Source: Oscillatoriales cyanobacterium
Lineage (GTDB): Bacteria; Cyanobacteriota; Cyanobacteriia; Cyanobacteriales; Microcoleaceae
Reading direction: 5' to 3'
DNA length: 64,000 nt
NCBI GenBank assembly: GCA_004292955.1
Contig: RDXX01000014.1
Location: 1-64,000 of the forward strand
Positions 28,024 through 36,615 of this stretch are shown in pieces. Made by a program: the position numbers and the translations under genes. The notes under the pieces were generated by a model. The model did not search any database and was not told where the DNA came from. It was given only the letters and a program-made list of their open reading frames with translations. Every line of letters begins with the position of its first letter. The first letter of the stretch is position 1.

Positions 28024-29202
28024 ATGATCAGCATAGCACTTAAAATCGGGGGTGAAAGATATTCTCAGCAGCTCATGACCTTGGCGGAAAGACTAGCAGA
28101 AGATTGGAAGTCGCGACTCGAACAAGATTGCCCCGACGAGAGCTCTAGCACTCGCGAGAGTGTTGTTCGCTGGCTGTTGGGAGACAAGCCAGAAAGATTT
28201 GACACTCTAAATCCGACTCAACTCGCTGTCGCTTCTGGGGCGATCGACTTTTTATATCGAATTTTGCAGCAGCGCTATCTGGGAGTAGCGCCAGAAAGAG
28301 CTTACCGCAACTTGATCGGGCGCCTGGGCGGTTTGGTGGTGCTCCGGCAAAAAATCCAAGCGTGGGTTTCATTGAGTCGCGACAGACAGCGCAGTGCGGT
28401 AGAGGTACTGCAAGAAGTGATTCAGGAAATGCTGAATTCCGATCGCTACCTCCAGCAGCAAGTCGCCTGGATTGCCGAATGCACAACAGATAAGCGCTTG
28501 CGAAATGCTTTGCTGCTAGCGAGCACAGAAGAATACTGCTTGCGGCCGATCCGCAACCAGCCGCTGCTGGTGTACCGCTTCGTCAACTACCTGCGGCGTT
28601 CCCAGCGGGGCGGGTTGACGCAAGTCCCGGCGGGAGATTGGGTGCGGCTGGTGTCGGAACAGGTTCTGCCTGACGATACAGACGAACCGCTCAGCTTGCT
28701 AGACGAACAGGCGATGTCGGATTATCGAGAACATCAAGCTTGGGAAGAACGGCAAACTCAGCGGCAGATTGTCCAACAAGAATTTGAGAATTACTTGACT
28801 GCTGAAGTCGATCCGCTGGCTTCGCGATGGCTGCGGCTTTACCTGCAAGGCCGTTCCCAAGAGGCAATTGCTGAGGATTTGAAGGTGCCAGTCAAACAAA
28901 TTTACCGCTTGCGAGAAAAAGTCAGTTACCACGCGATTCGGGTGTTTGCAGTCAAACAAGCACCAGAATTAGTCGCTAACTGGCTGGAAATTTCGCTCAA
29001 AGAACACAGTTTGGGCTTGACTCCCGCCCAGTGGCAGCAATATTTACAAGATCTCACGCCGGTGCAGCGACAGTTGATAGAATCGCTCAAAGCAGGGAAA
29101 AGTGTAGAGACGATCGCCTCTGAATTAAAGTTAAAAACCAATCAAGTCATCGGCGAGTGGAGCAAACTCTATTTAGCTGCTCAATCCCTCCGAAACGAGT
29201 AG
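28024..29202 (+). CDS. HetZ-related regulator-like protein
   Basis: A 392-residue soluble protein. The C-terminal half has two sigma-factor-like helix-turn-helix segments: LYLQGRSQEAIAEDLKVPV (about 280-300) and LIESLKAGKSVETIASELKL (about 355-375). The N-terminal half is helical with no known domain. It resembles proteins labelled HetZ or HetZ-related, which control heterocyst differentiation in Nostoc but also occur in filamentous species that make no heterocysts. That label is from memory and not certain. The ATG at 28024 is well placed. If it is HetZ-like, a role in gene regulation is likely, but not heterocyst formation as such. Confidence 0.75.
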   Translation: MISIALKIGGERYSQQLMTLAERLAEDWKSRLEQDCPDESSSTRESVVRWLLGDKPERFDTLNPTQLAVASGAIDFLYRILQQRYLGVAPERAYRNLIGRLGGLVVLRQKIQAWVSLSRDRQRSAVEVLQEVIQEMLNSDRYLQQQVAWIAECTTDKRLRNALLLASTEEYCLRPIRNQPLLVYRFVNYLRRSQRGGLTQVPAGDWVRLVSEQVLPDDTDEPLSLLDEQAMSDYREHQAWEERQTQRQIVQQEFENYLTAEVDPLASRWLRLYLQGRSQEAIAEDLKVPVKQIYRLREKVSYHAIRVFAVKQAPELVANWLEISLKEHSLGLTPAQWQQYLQDLTPVQRQLIESLKAGKSVETIASELKLKTNQVIGEWSKLYLAAQSLRNE

Positions 29203-29939
29203 ATTGGTAATGAGTGGCGGGCGAAGCGTAGCGGAGGGAATTGCTAATTGTTAATTGGCGGTAGGAATTTTCCGAATTCGCGCTACAAATCAATTCCCGA
29301 ACAGCCAGATTTGCTGCGAGTTTCCCCGTGGAAACCGCGCGATCGAATCAGGTAATATCGATCGGGATATCGCGCGTGCTGCCGCGATCTCACCCAAAAA
29401 CGGATACCGTCCCACGTACTTAAATCGCGCTGATCCCCAAATTTTAGACCAAAGATCCACATCCCAGATTCATCTAGAGGAGTCAATCTCAAATCTCAAA
29501 TCTCAAATCTCAAATTGACTGACGCTCGCGATCGGGGATGCTCACCGTGAACTTTGTGGAGTAAGATATTAGTAGGACGATCGACTCTTCAGGATTTTTT
29601 AACCAATCCTCAGTTCAGCAGTTGCACGTCAATCATCAGTTCTGGTGTATCTGTCATACTTGGGCATTCAGACAAAATTCTATCTTTGCCAGCCATAGGA
29701 ATCAATCTTGGGCGATAAATGATAGTTAGTCGATAGTCCGCCCGCGATCATCTAGTTGTCAATCTTTCTGTAGAATTTGAGACTGGAATACAGAAGAGAG
29801 AAAATTCTGAGACCCAATATTTTTCTTTCATAAAAGCTTCCGGGTTTCAGATGCCTAGCTACGTCAGGGAAGTTGCATGGTTTAATTTTATAAATCAGGT
29901 TGGTATAGCGCGATCGCGCTTCCGACTACAGAGAAGCTA
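29203..29939. other. Gene-free stretch with a short STRR
   Basis: About 740 bases. It has a GGGCGAAGCGTAGCGGAGGG repeat near 29219, a (AAATCTC)n heptamer run at about 29487-29516 and the word TTGACTGACG after it, which recurs near 51940. No frame looks coding on either strand, and no tRNA is evident. The leader of the following gene occupies the right end. Confidence 0.5.
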
Positions 29940-31025
29940 ATGGTACATACATCTTCAACAGACTCGGCGACTACAATGGACTCCGATCGAATATTTCAAC
30001 TAATCGATACAGTTGTTCCCTTTGAAGCTTGCCTTTACTATCAAGTTTTGCCTTTATCTCTAGAAGGCAATCTATTTAAATTGGGCGTAGTCGATGTGCA
30101 AGATGACTCCGCTTTGGACTACGTGCAGCGGATTTTAGCATACATGAATTGCTCGGTGACAACGGAGCAAATTGCCCCGGAAACTCAGCGTTCGATGCTC
30201 TCAGCTTACTTGCTCCACGGGAACCAAGTCAGAGAACCCAGCCTGACAGAAACCACACCAGCCCCAACACCGATACCAGCCCCAACACCAATAAATCCCG
30301 CACCAACAACATCAAGCTCCGAAGCAGACACCCTGCTGTCTGTACCCGAACCCTCCATTCGGGTTCCCGATCGGTTGAAACCTCCCGATGCTGAGGTTTT
30401 GCTGACGCCGACAGAACTTTCGGTTTTGGATGTCGAGGCCGTGCACTTGTCAAGCCCCGTCGAAGTTTTGGCAACTTTACCCGCGCCCCAACTGCTGCAA
30501 GAATTGCTCGGTAGAGTGCTCGTAGACGGTATCGGTAGGCTGTTTTTTGAGAGACACCAGTCCCAAGGTAGGATTCTTTGGAGTCAAGACGGCGTTTTGA
30601 AATCGATCCTCGAAGGTCTCTCTCCCTTCCTGTTTCAAGAAGTCATCGACGAGTTGAAACGGCTGACAGATATGCCTGTTTCCCCGGTGGAACATCCCAA
30701 ACAAGTCGAAGTAGAACGCATCTATGGAAAAACTCATTTGCTGTTGCGCTTGCGAGTAATGCCCGTGGGTGGCAAGGAAGAAGCAACGCTGCAAGTCTTG
30801 CGGGGAGCAGCTTTGAGGTTTTACCAGCAGCAGCAATTGTCTACTCTGAGTCGAGATGCACTGCAACTGGCCAAAGAATTGCAGCGGAAAGTGAATCAAA
30901 TTCGCGATCGCACTCGGCTTTCTCCTTTACCTTTGGAAGGTTTACCCGCTTTGGAACAAGTTGTCAGAAATGTTGACGACCAACTTGAAGCTTTGATGCA
31001 AGAACAGAATCCCGAGGATTTCTAA
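29940..31025 (+). CDS. Protein resembling the N-terminal domain of GspE/PilB ATPases
   Basis: 361 residues. The first 100 (RIFQLIDTVVPFEACLYYQVLPL, then LFKLGVVDVQDDSALDYVQRILAY) read like the T2SSE N-terminal domain found in type II secretion and type IV pilus ATPases. A Pro/Thr-rich linker (TPAPTPIPAPTPINPAPTT) follows. The C-terminal half (LLQELLGRVLVDGIGRLFFERHQSQGRILW to the VLRGAALRFYQQQQLS region) resembles the region before the ATPase core, but no Walker A or B motif is present, so it cannot hydrolyse ATP like PilB. It may be a pilus-associated regulator or adaptor; this is inference. The 30-base gap to the preceding repeats holds no clear ribosome site. Confidence 0.75.
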   Translation: MVHTSSTDSATTMDSDRIFQLIDTVVPFEACLYYQVLPLSLEGNLFKLGVVDVQDDSALDYVQRILAYMNCSVTTEQIAPETQRSMLSAYLLHGNQVREPSLTETTPAPTPIPAPTPINPAPTTSSSEADTLLSVPEPSIRVPDRLKPPDAEVLLTPTELSVLDVEAVHLSSPVEVLATLPAPQLLQELLGRVLVDGIGRLFFERHQSQGRILWSQDGVLKSILEGLSPFLFQEVIDELKRLTDMPVSPVEHPKQVEVERIYGKTHLLLRLRVMPVGGKEEATLQVLRGAALRFYQQQQLSTLSRDALQLAKELQRKVNQIRDRTRLSPLPLEGLPALEQVVRNVDDQLEALMQEQNPEDF

Positions 31026-31095
31026 TTAGAAATAGTTGTAAGTTTTGAACTTTCTTTAACTCAAATCTAGCCCGATCAAATAAATAACAATAATT

Positions 31096-31172
31096 AGGTT
31101 CGTAGTGAGGACTTTAGTCCTTCCTTATCCAAAATCTGAAGAAGGACTCGCATTCCTCACTACAAACCTATG
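31096..31172. repeat. Inverted pair of the 'GGTTCGTAGTGAGGAC' element
   Basis: GGTTCGTAGTGAGGACTTTA at the left and CGCATTCCTCACTACAAACC at the right form an imperfect inverted pair, the same family as at 21631 and 50312. It lies between two convergent genes and may act as a bidirectional transcription end. Confidence 0.8.
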
Positions 31173-31195
31173 TGAGTGCAGTTGTGCGATCGCAC

Positions 31196-31834
31196 CTAAG
31201 ATGAACCGTGCTCGAAAATCTTATCGTACTGCAACAAATCCAAACTTACAAAAACTGGCAAACACCCAAAACATTGCTGTGCAACTTCCCAGCGTTCCTC
31301 TCGCTGCAACATAGCAGTCAACTTTTGTTTAGCGCCCAGCAAATATCGGACATCGTTAGCAGCGTAGCTCAATTGGTCATCAGAAAGATGCTCGGAATTT
31401 CCCCAATCCGAACTTTGAGAAGTTTTATTGAGTTCTACTTTTTCCAACTCTTGGATTAACTCTTTAAGTCCGTGTCTGTTAGTATAAGTTCTGGCTAACT
31501 TGCTAGCTATTTTTGTGCAGAAAACAGGTGCAATGTCAATACTTAAATTGTAACGCATTGTTGCCAGATCGAAGCGCGCAAAGTGAAATACCTTCTCAAT
31601 ATTTTCAGCTTCCATGAGCTTTTTCAAATTTGGCGCCGCCGTCTGGCCTTTAGCAATCCGCACCGCCGCCACTTTACCTTGCGGATCGCACAACTGCACC
31701 AAACACAGGCGATCGCGCCAGGGCATCAAACCCATCGTTTCCGTATCAACGGCGATCGCCTCCGCCGTCAAATAATAAGATAGCAGATCATCGGAGATAT
31801 CGCGATCGCACACTTGAAAATCTGGAAATTCCAT
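31196..31834 (-). CDS. Ribonuclease D-like 3'-5' exonuclease
   Basis: A 212-residue DEDDy exonuclease with only the catalytic domain, as in many cyanobacterial RNase D proteins (no HRDC domain). Motif I is AIAVDTETMGL, motif II FHFARFDLATM and motif III YAANDVRYLL with its Tyr and Asp. It should trim the 3' ends of tRNA or other RNAs. Start ATG at 31834; STRRs fill the short gap upstream. It is convergent with the preceding gene and separated from it by an inverted repeat. Confidence 0.88.
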   Translation of the reverse strand: MEFPDFQVCDRDISDDLLSYYLTAEAIAVDTETMGLMPWRDRLCLVQLCDPQGKVAAVRIAKGQTAAPNLKKLMEAENIEKVFHFARFDLATMRYNLSIDIAPVFCTKIASKLARTYTNRHGLKELIQELEKVELNKTSQSSDWGNSEHLSDDQLSYAANDVRYLLGAKQKLTAMLQREERWEVAQQCFGCLPVFVSLDLLQYDKIFEHGSS

Positions 31835-31837
31835 TCT

Positions 31838-31985
31838 TGGTTATTGGTAATCGGTAATTGGTAATCGGTAATTGGTAATCGGGCATCGGTAATCGGTAAT
31901 CGGGCATCGGTAATCGGGAATCGATAATTAATCTTTCCTTCTTTCCTCTTCCTTCTTCCTTCTTCCTTCTTCCTTCTTCCTTCTT
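31838..31985. repeat. Heptamer STRRs (GGTAATY)n, (GGGCATC) and (CTTCTTC)n
   Basis: Two adjacent STRR runs, the first with GGTAATT/GGTAATC/GGGCATC units at 31845-31920, the second pyrimidine-rich with CCTTCTT units at 31935-31985. They fill the whole gap between the CAP-domain gene and the RNase D gene. Confidence 0.95.
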
Positions 31986-31986
31986 C

Positions 31987-32496
31987 TTATCGACTACGGA
32001 CAAAAAGCTGAGTAAAATAATACTCCCCTTTGGCATTTTTGGCAATCGCAATACCAGTCAAATTAAATTGACTCTCGATATTCTTGCGGTGGCCCTCACT
32101 TTTAATCCAACCCTCAACAGCATTGCCAACCGGGTCGCTGTAGCCAAAATTGTAAGCAACATTTTCAGCTACACTTTGATAGGGAACAGTAATTGCTTTC
32201 GCCCGCCCTTCAAATCCATCGTGGCTAAATTTAACTTTCCCACTCGCCATATTTTCGCTGTGAATTCTGGCTATCTGACTAATTCGCGGATCGACAGTCA
32301 GCGGCGGCAACTTTTTCGAGGCTCGATATTGATTGATCTGTTGGTTAACAGCTTTTTCTAACTCAGCAATTGAACTCGTAGCAGCAATATTAGTATTCAT
32401 GGAAGTTTCTGGGAGCGATTGTGTAGGAATGAGTTGAGTACAATTAGGTAGGATTGCCAGGAATCCTAGAGACATTAAAATCAAAGGTTTGTACAT
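31987..32496 (-). CDS. CAP-domain (SCP-like) secreted protein
   Basis: 169 residues with an N-terminal signal (MYKPLILMSLGFLAILPNC) that could be processed by signal peptidase II at the Cys, although LPNC is a poor lipobox. The CAP domain covers about residues 48-165: QIARIHSENMASGKVKFSHDG, then AVEGWIKSEGHRKNIES, with the conserved His and Glu. Bacterial CAP proteins are extracytoplasmic; most have no known activity. The stop codon is just before the pyrimidine STRR. The gene is probably single, with a repeat-filled gap on each side. Confidence 0.85.
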   Translation of the reverse strand: MYKPLILMSLGFLAILPNCTQLIPTQSLPETSMNTNIAATSSIAELEKAVNQQINQYRASKKLPPLTVDPRISQIARIHSENMASGKVKFSHDGFEGRAKAITVPYQSVAENVAYNFGYSDPVGNAVEGWIKSEGHRKNIESQFNLTGIAIAKNAKGEYYFTQLFVRSR

Positions 32497-32514
32497 GAAC
32501 TATTAAAGATAAAG

Positions 32515-32665
32515 AAGACCGGGCGGTTGAAACCGCGGCTACACAGACAAAACCCGCCTCCGCGGGTTGAAGAACGGATGATGAAAATTACGTTATCTTC
32601 TAAGTCGGCGGAGGCGGACATCATTTATATAGACGCGGTTGAAACCGCCGTCTGACCATTCCTAC
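32515..32665. repeat. Imperfect inverted repeat element (GGCGGTTGAAACCGC type)
   Basis: GGGCGGTTGAAACCGCGGCT near the left and ACGCGGTTGAAACCGCCG near the right are related arms, with CCGCCTCCGCGG and CGGCGGAGGCGG between them as a second nested pair. About 150 bp, non-coding. This seems to be a composite of two palindromic repeats of a sort common in cyanobacterial intergenic DNA. Confidence 0.6.
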
Positions 32666-32692
32666 AGGGCGATCGCCCGAAATTCCGGTAAA

Positions 32693-33940
32693 CTAGATAT
32701 TCAGAACCTTCGCCACAGTGTTCACATCTTTGTCACCCCGTCCCGAACAGTTGAGGACAATGCGCGGACTGCCAGTTAACTGCGGACAGAGAGTTTCCAA
32801 ATAGGCGATCGCGTGAGCAGTTTCCAAAGCCGGAATAATCCCCTCCAACTGCGACAACCGTTGAAAAGCATCCAAAGCTTGCTGATCGGTTACACTGTAA
32901 TATTCAGCCCGGCCAGCATCCTTCAAATAACTGTGTTCCGGCCCCACACCAGGATAATCCAAACCCGCACTAATCGAATGCGGCTCGATGACTTGACCCT
33001 CATTATCCTGCAACAAATAACTCATAGCCCCGTGCAGAACACCCACAGTTCCCTTAGTCAAAGTAGCAGCGTGTTTATCCGTATCCACACCTTCTCCCGC
33101 CGCTTCAACACCAATTAACCGCACAGTTTCTTCCCCAACAAACTCATGAAAAAGACCCATAGCATTAGAACCGCCGCCCACACAAGCTAATAAGATATCT
33201 GGCAAACCATTCCATTTTTCTAGACACTGACTGCGAGTTTCTTGACCGATAATTGCATGGAAATCGCGCACCATCATCGGGTAAGGATGCGGCCCCGCCA
33301 CCGAACCAAGAATATAATGAGTTGTTTCAACATTTGTCACCCAATCGCGAATCGCTTCAGAAGTCGCATCTTTCAGCGTTCCCGTACCCGCCGCCACGGG
33401 TCGCACTTCAGCACCCATCAAGCGCATTCTAAACACATTTAAAGCCTGTCTTTCCATGTCATGAACGCCCATGTAGACAACGCATTCTAAACCGAAACGA
33501 GCGCAAACAGTGGCAGTAGCAACGCCATGTTGGCCAGCACCAGTTTCAGCAATTACGCGCTTTTTACCCATGCGTTTTGCGAGCAATGCTTGAGCCAAAG
33601 CATTATTGATTTTGTGAGCACCAGTGTGGTTTAAATCTTCGCGTTTGAGGTAAATTTGGGCGCCAGTGCCGTCTGGTTTAGCATAATGCTCCGTGAGGCG
33701 TTCGGCGAAATACAATGGGCTGGGGCGGCCGACATAATCCTTAAGTAATCCTTGGAGTTGCTGTTGAAATTCCGGTTCGCTGCGGTATTTGTGGAAAGCC
33801 GCTTCAAGCTCAAATAAAGCCGGCATCAGGGTTTCGGGGACGTATTTGCCACCGAATTTGCCGAATCTACCGAGGGAGTCGGGGCGTTGGGCGGTGGTTT
33901 CGGTGGTTTCTGTGGTGAGACGCAGGGGTGTGACAGTCAC
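32693..33940 (-). CDS. trpB: Tryptophan synthase beta subunit
   Basis: Condenses indole with serine to make tryptophan; PLP enzyme of the alpha2beta2 complex. The 415-residue protein has [20 protein letters not shown] near its start, the PLP lysine in [16 protein letters not shown], the phosphate loop [10 protein letters not shown] and the C-terminal [14 protein letters not shown]. The frame is open for another 75 codons upstream (to 34165), but that part is Pro/Ser-rich and unlike TrpB, so I choose the GTG at 33940 ([10 protein letters not shown]...). trpA is not adjacent; scattered trp genes are common in cyanobacteria, and another trp gene (trpF) is at the right edge of the window. Confidence 0.95.
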   Translation of the reverse strand: MTVTPLRLTTETTETTAQRPDSLGRFGKFGGKYVPETLMPALFELEAAFHKYRSEPEFQQQLQGLLKDYVGRPSPLYFAERLTEHYAKPDGTGAQIYLKREDLNHTGAHKINNALAQALLAKRMGKKRVIAETGAGQHGVATATVCARFGLECVVYMGVHDMERQALNVFRMRLMGAEVRPVAAGTGTLKDATSEAIRDWVTNVETTHYILGSVAGPHPYPMMVRDFHAIIGQETRSQCLEKWNGLPDILLACVGGGSNAMGLFHEFVGEETVRLIGVEAAGEGVDTDKHAATLTKGTVGVLHGAMSYLLQDNEGQVIEPHSISAGLDYPGVGPEHSYLKDAGRAEYYSVTDQQALDAFQRLSQLEGIIPALETAHAIAYLETLCPQLTGSPRIVLNCSGRGDKDVNTVAKVLNI

Positions 33941-34195
33941 GGACTTTGTGGGGATAAGGGGACAGATTTTATTATATCTAGTCGATGTGGCGGGGCGGTG
34001 GGCGATCGGGTAATTTTGCGAGGGCTGCCAAAAATCGCTAGGATGGCGGAAGTTCGTCGGAGCCTTCGAGATATTGCCCTGTAAGGGTTTCAGGGATTTT
34101 TTCTGTAGATGAGAGGTTGTTTGTACAGAGATTTTTGGGAGTCCTCGCAAATAGCCTCTGGACACGTTGCGCTGTATGGGGTTTATAATCGAGGG

Positions 34196-34304
34196 ATCCC
34201 CACTCGCTGGGGAAACTAATTGAATGGAAACTAGGATCTCCCGACCTTTACTTTTGGTAGGTTGACGTGTTCCCGCTCGCTGGGGAAACTAATTGAATGG
34301 AAAC
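34196..34304 (+). CRISPR. Two-repeat, one-spacer CRISPR remnant
   Basis: A 36-bp repeat occurs at 34269-34304 (begins GTTCCCGCTCGCTGGGG, ends ATTGAATGGAAAC). A copy with three mismatches near its 5' end lies at 34196-34231. The 37-bp spacer (34232-34268) begins TAGGATCTCCCG. The GAAAC end and the internal CGCTGGGGAAACTAATTG match repeats I remember from cyanobacterial type I-D or III loci. No cas gene lies in the window. The last repeat ends 19 bases before the start codon of the next gene, which would put it in that gene's leader. Confidence 0.85.
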
Positions 34305-34323
34305 TTCGTAATGGTGAACAATT

Positions 34324-34716
34324 ATGAATTCAAATCAGCAGTTTCTGCAAAATTTATACGATGCTTTTAACAAACGCGAAATTGAAACAATCATCTCGTT
34401 GATGCGCCCAGACGTGAAATGGGCGAACGGAGTGGAAGGCGGTTTCGTTTATGGACGCGATGCGGTGCGCGAATATTGGACAAATCAATTTAAGGATATT
34501 CAACCGGAGCTTGAAACGTTAAAATTCGAGACTGACGAAAACAATCGGAACATTGTCACCGTTCATCAAATTATTAAAGATTTGCAATGCAATGTGCTTG
34601 CGGATGCAACAATTCATCAAATCTTTACCATTGAGGATGGTCTGATTTGTCTTTATGAAATTGGCGAAACCGAAACAATAGAGGAGATGATTCAAAAGAC
34701 AAAAAGTTCCAACTAG
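34324..34716 (+). CDS. NTF2-like (SnoaL/ketosteroid isomerase-like) protein
   Basis: 130 residues with the cone-shaped NTF2-like fold signature: an N-terminal FLQNLYDAFNKREIETIISLM helix pair, MRPDVKWANGVEGGFVYGRDAVREYW, and a C-terminal HQIFTIEDGLICLYEIGETE strand. Such proteins bind small hydrophobic molecules or act as isomerases; the ligand is unknown. The start at 34324 is 19 bases after the CRISPR remnant, so the leader contains most of a CRISPR repeat. Nothing else suggests operon membership: 202 bases separate it from the AIM24 genes. Confidence 0.8.
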   Translation: MNSNQQFLQNLYDAFNKREIETIISLMRPDVKWANGVEGGFVYGRDAVREYWTNQFKDIQPELETLKFETDENNRNIVTVHQIIKDLQCNVLADATIHQIFTIEDGLICLYEIGETETIEEMIQKTKSSN

Positions 34717-34918
34717 CAATGATGTCCTTGGGCGGGGGCGGGTTTTACAAATAATATTTAATACCAACAAACAATCTACATAAACCCGCCCCCTTATGCA
34801 ATATGTTAAAATTATTGAAGAACGCAACAGTTGGCTCATTCAATCGTAGTAAACTAAAAGCGTAGACCTACAATTCTCACTTCCTTTAGTTATTGTTACA
34901 CAACAGGAAACCAAAATC

Positions 34919-35578
34919 GTGGATATCGACATTCGTTATAAACCTTCCTTTGCCACAATTTTTCTTACACTCGAACCTGGAGAAAGCATTATTGCTGAAT
35001 CAGGAGCGATGATAGCAATGGATGCAGCACTCACAATGAAAACAGAATTTAATGGAGGTTTTTTGTCAGGTGTATTGAAAAAGTTTTTTGGTGGTGAATC
35101 GCTGTTCGTCAATCGATTTATCAATCCAACACGGCAGTCTCTCCAAGTCGTTCTTTCTCAATCTACAATCGGAGATATTGCCGAAGCTCAAGTCTATGAA
35201 AATAACCTCTGTTTTCAACCCGGTGCTTATATTGCCAGTACCCCCGATATCAAATTAGGCGTGCGCTGGGCTGGATTTGCCAGTTGGTTTTCGGGAGAAG
35301 GCTTATTTAAATTGCAAGCCAGCGGACAGGGAACAGTATTTTTTGGTGCCTATGGTGGTTTGACTAGCAAGCAAATCAATGGTGACTTCATTGTCGATAC
35401 AGGGCATTTAGTAGCTTACGAATCGGGAATGAAAATGTCGATAAAAATGGCAGGCGGATTATTAGGTTCGATTACATCCGGGGAAGGGTTTGTGAATAAA
35501 GTGACGGGTAAAGGAACAATTTACTTGCAATCCAGAAGTATCGATGGTTTGGTGCAATTTTTATCAAGTAAAGTTTGA
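34919..35578 (+). CDS. AIM24/TIGR00266 family protein, paralogue 1
   Basis: 219 residues, a beta-rich AIM24-family protein (mitochondrial AIM24 homologue, TIGR00266). Family marks are ESIIAESGAMIAMDAALTMKTEF near the start, a GG-x-FxGESLF-type segment (FFGGESLFVNRF), GQGTVFFGAYGG and the FIVDTGHLVAYESGM stretch. GTG at 34919 is the start that fits the family. Function in bacteria is unknown. It is the first of three tandem paralogues, separated by 36 bases from the second. This copy is the most distant in its C-terminal third. Confidence 0.87.
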   Translation: MDIDIRYKPSFATIFLTLEPGESIIAESGAMIAMDAALTMKTEFNGGFLSGVLKKFFGGESLFVNRFINPTRQSLQVVLSQSTIGDIAEAQVYENNLCFQPGAYIASTPDIKLGVRWAGFASWFSGEGLFKLQASGQGTVFFGAYGGLTSKQINGDFIVDTGHLVAYESGMKMSIKMAGGLLGSITSGEGFVNKVTGKGTIYLQSRSIDGLVQFLSSKV

Positions 35579-35614
35579 CTTGCGAGCGAATATATCCATT
35601 ACCTACTACCAAAT

Positions 35615-36295
35615 ATGAAAATTGAACTTTTACAACAACCCGACAGCACGATCGCCCGAATCACTCTAAATGTCGGTGAAGAAATCGTTGCTGAGGCAGG
35701 TGCAATGGTGGCGATGAGTGGCAATCTACAAGCAAGTACGACATTGCGCCAAGGCAAAGGTGGCGGTATTTTCGGCGGACTCAAACGCATGATTGCCGGA
35801 GAGTCGCTATTTTTAAGTGTATTTCGATCGCCAACACCGGAAAATACCTTGTTTTTAGCACCCAAAATGTTGGGCGATATGCTGCACTATCAAATGGGCA
35901 AAAGTGGCTTAGTAGTACAAGCAGGTTCTTATTTAGCTAGCACACCAGATGTTAATATTGACTTGGGTTTTCAAGGCTTCAAATCGATGTTTTCTGGAGA
36001 AAGTATTTTCTGGCTAGATATGGGGGGTCAAGGAGATGTACTATTGAGTTCCTTCGGCGCAATTTACGAAGTTCCAGTCAAAGGAGAATACATTGTTGAT
36101 ACAGGTCATATTGTCGCCTTTGAGAAAAGTTTAAAGTTTGAAATTACTAAGCCCCCAGGAAGTAGTTGGGTGAGTGCATTTCTCGGTGGAGAAGGTTTAG
36201 TTTGTCGATTTAAAGGTAACGGTCGCCTGTTCTGTCAAACCCACAATACCATAGCATTCGGTCAAGCCGTCGGCAATCGTTTACCTCCCAGGTAG
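35615..36295 (+). CDS. AIM24/TIGR00266 family protein, paralogue 2
   Basis: 226 residues, same fold as its neighbours: VGEEIVAEAGAMVAMSGNL, KRMIAGESLFLSVFRSP, GQGDVLLSSFGAIYEVPV, EYIVDTGHIVAFEKSLKF and a C-terminal GGEGLVCRFKGNGRLFCQT. The N-terminal ten residues (MKIELLQQPD) fit the family. It is the middle of the tandem set; 36 bases separate it from paralogue 1, so they are probably co-transcribed. A family A repeat element and an STRR lie between this gene and paralogue 3. Confidence 0.9.
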   Translation: MKIELLQQPDSTIARITLNVGEEIVAEAGAMVAMSGNLQASTTLRQGKGGGIFGGLKRMIAGESLFLSVFRSPTPENTLFLAPKMLGDMLHYQMGKSGLVVQAGSYLASTPDVNIDLGFQGFKSMFSGESIFWLDMGGQGDVLLSSFGAIYEVPVKGEYIVDTGHIVAFEKSLKFEITKPPGSSWVSAFLGGEGLVCRFKGNGRLFCQTHNTIAFGQAVGNRLPPR

Positions 36296-36349
36296 CAAGC
36301 GTGGAGACTCGCGATATGCAAAACATAAACGGAGATTGCTTTCATAAAA

Positions 36350-36471
36350 GGGTGCATCTGGTTTTTGAAGAGGGCGAAGCATGACCGCATATAAGTTATT
36401 AATTATAATTTCATATTGATTGCGGTCATGCTTCGCCCCTACAGACATATTTGCCAAACTGAAATACACCC
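36350..36471. mobile_element. MITE-like element, family A, copy 4
   Basis: GGGTGCATCTGGTTTTTGAA at the left; the right end is a mutated AATACACCC. The internal arms AAGCATGACCGCATATAA and GCGGTCATGCTTCGCCCC are intact. It lies between AIM24 paralogues 2 and 3, apparently splitting a once-continuous operon. Confidence 0.87.
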
Positions 36472-36537
36472 TCATAAAACATCGCATTCATGTAAAGTGT
36501 TCCTCGCAACGATCATTCTAACTGAACGTTATTGAGC

Positions 36538-36608
36538 TATCAACTGCCAACTGTCAACTGTCAACTGCCAACTGCCAACTGTCAACTGTCAACTGTCAAC
36601 TGTCAACT
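36538..36608. repeat. Heptamer STRR (CAACTGY)n before AIM24 paralogue 3
   Basis: About ten CAACTGT/CAACTGC units fill the leader to within about eight bases of the start codon. The repeat is open in frame and would add a CQLSTVN-type N-terminal extension if used, which the family does not support. Confidence 0.93.
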
Positions 36609-36615
36609 AACTTAT

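Noticed and set aside
33941-34165. N-terminal extension of TrpB
   Set aside because: Open by 75 codons, but Pro/Ser-rich and unlike TrpB, and the GTG at 33940 matches the family start.
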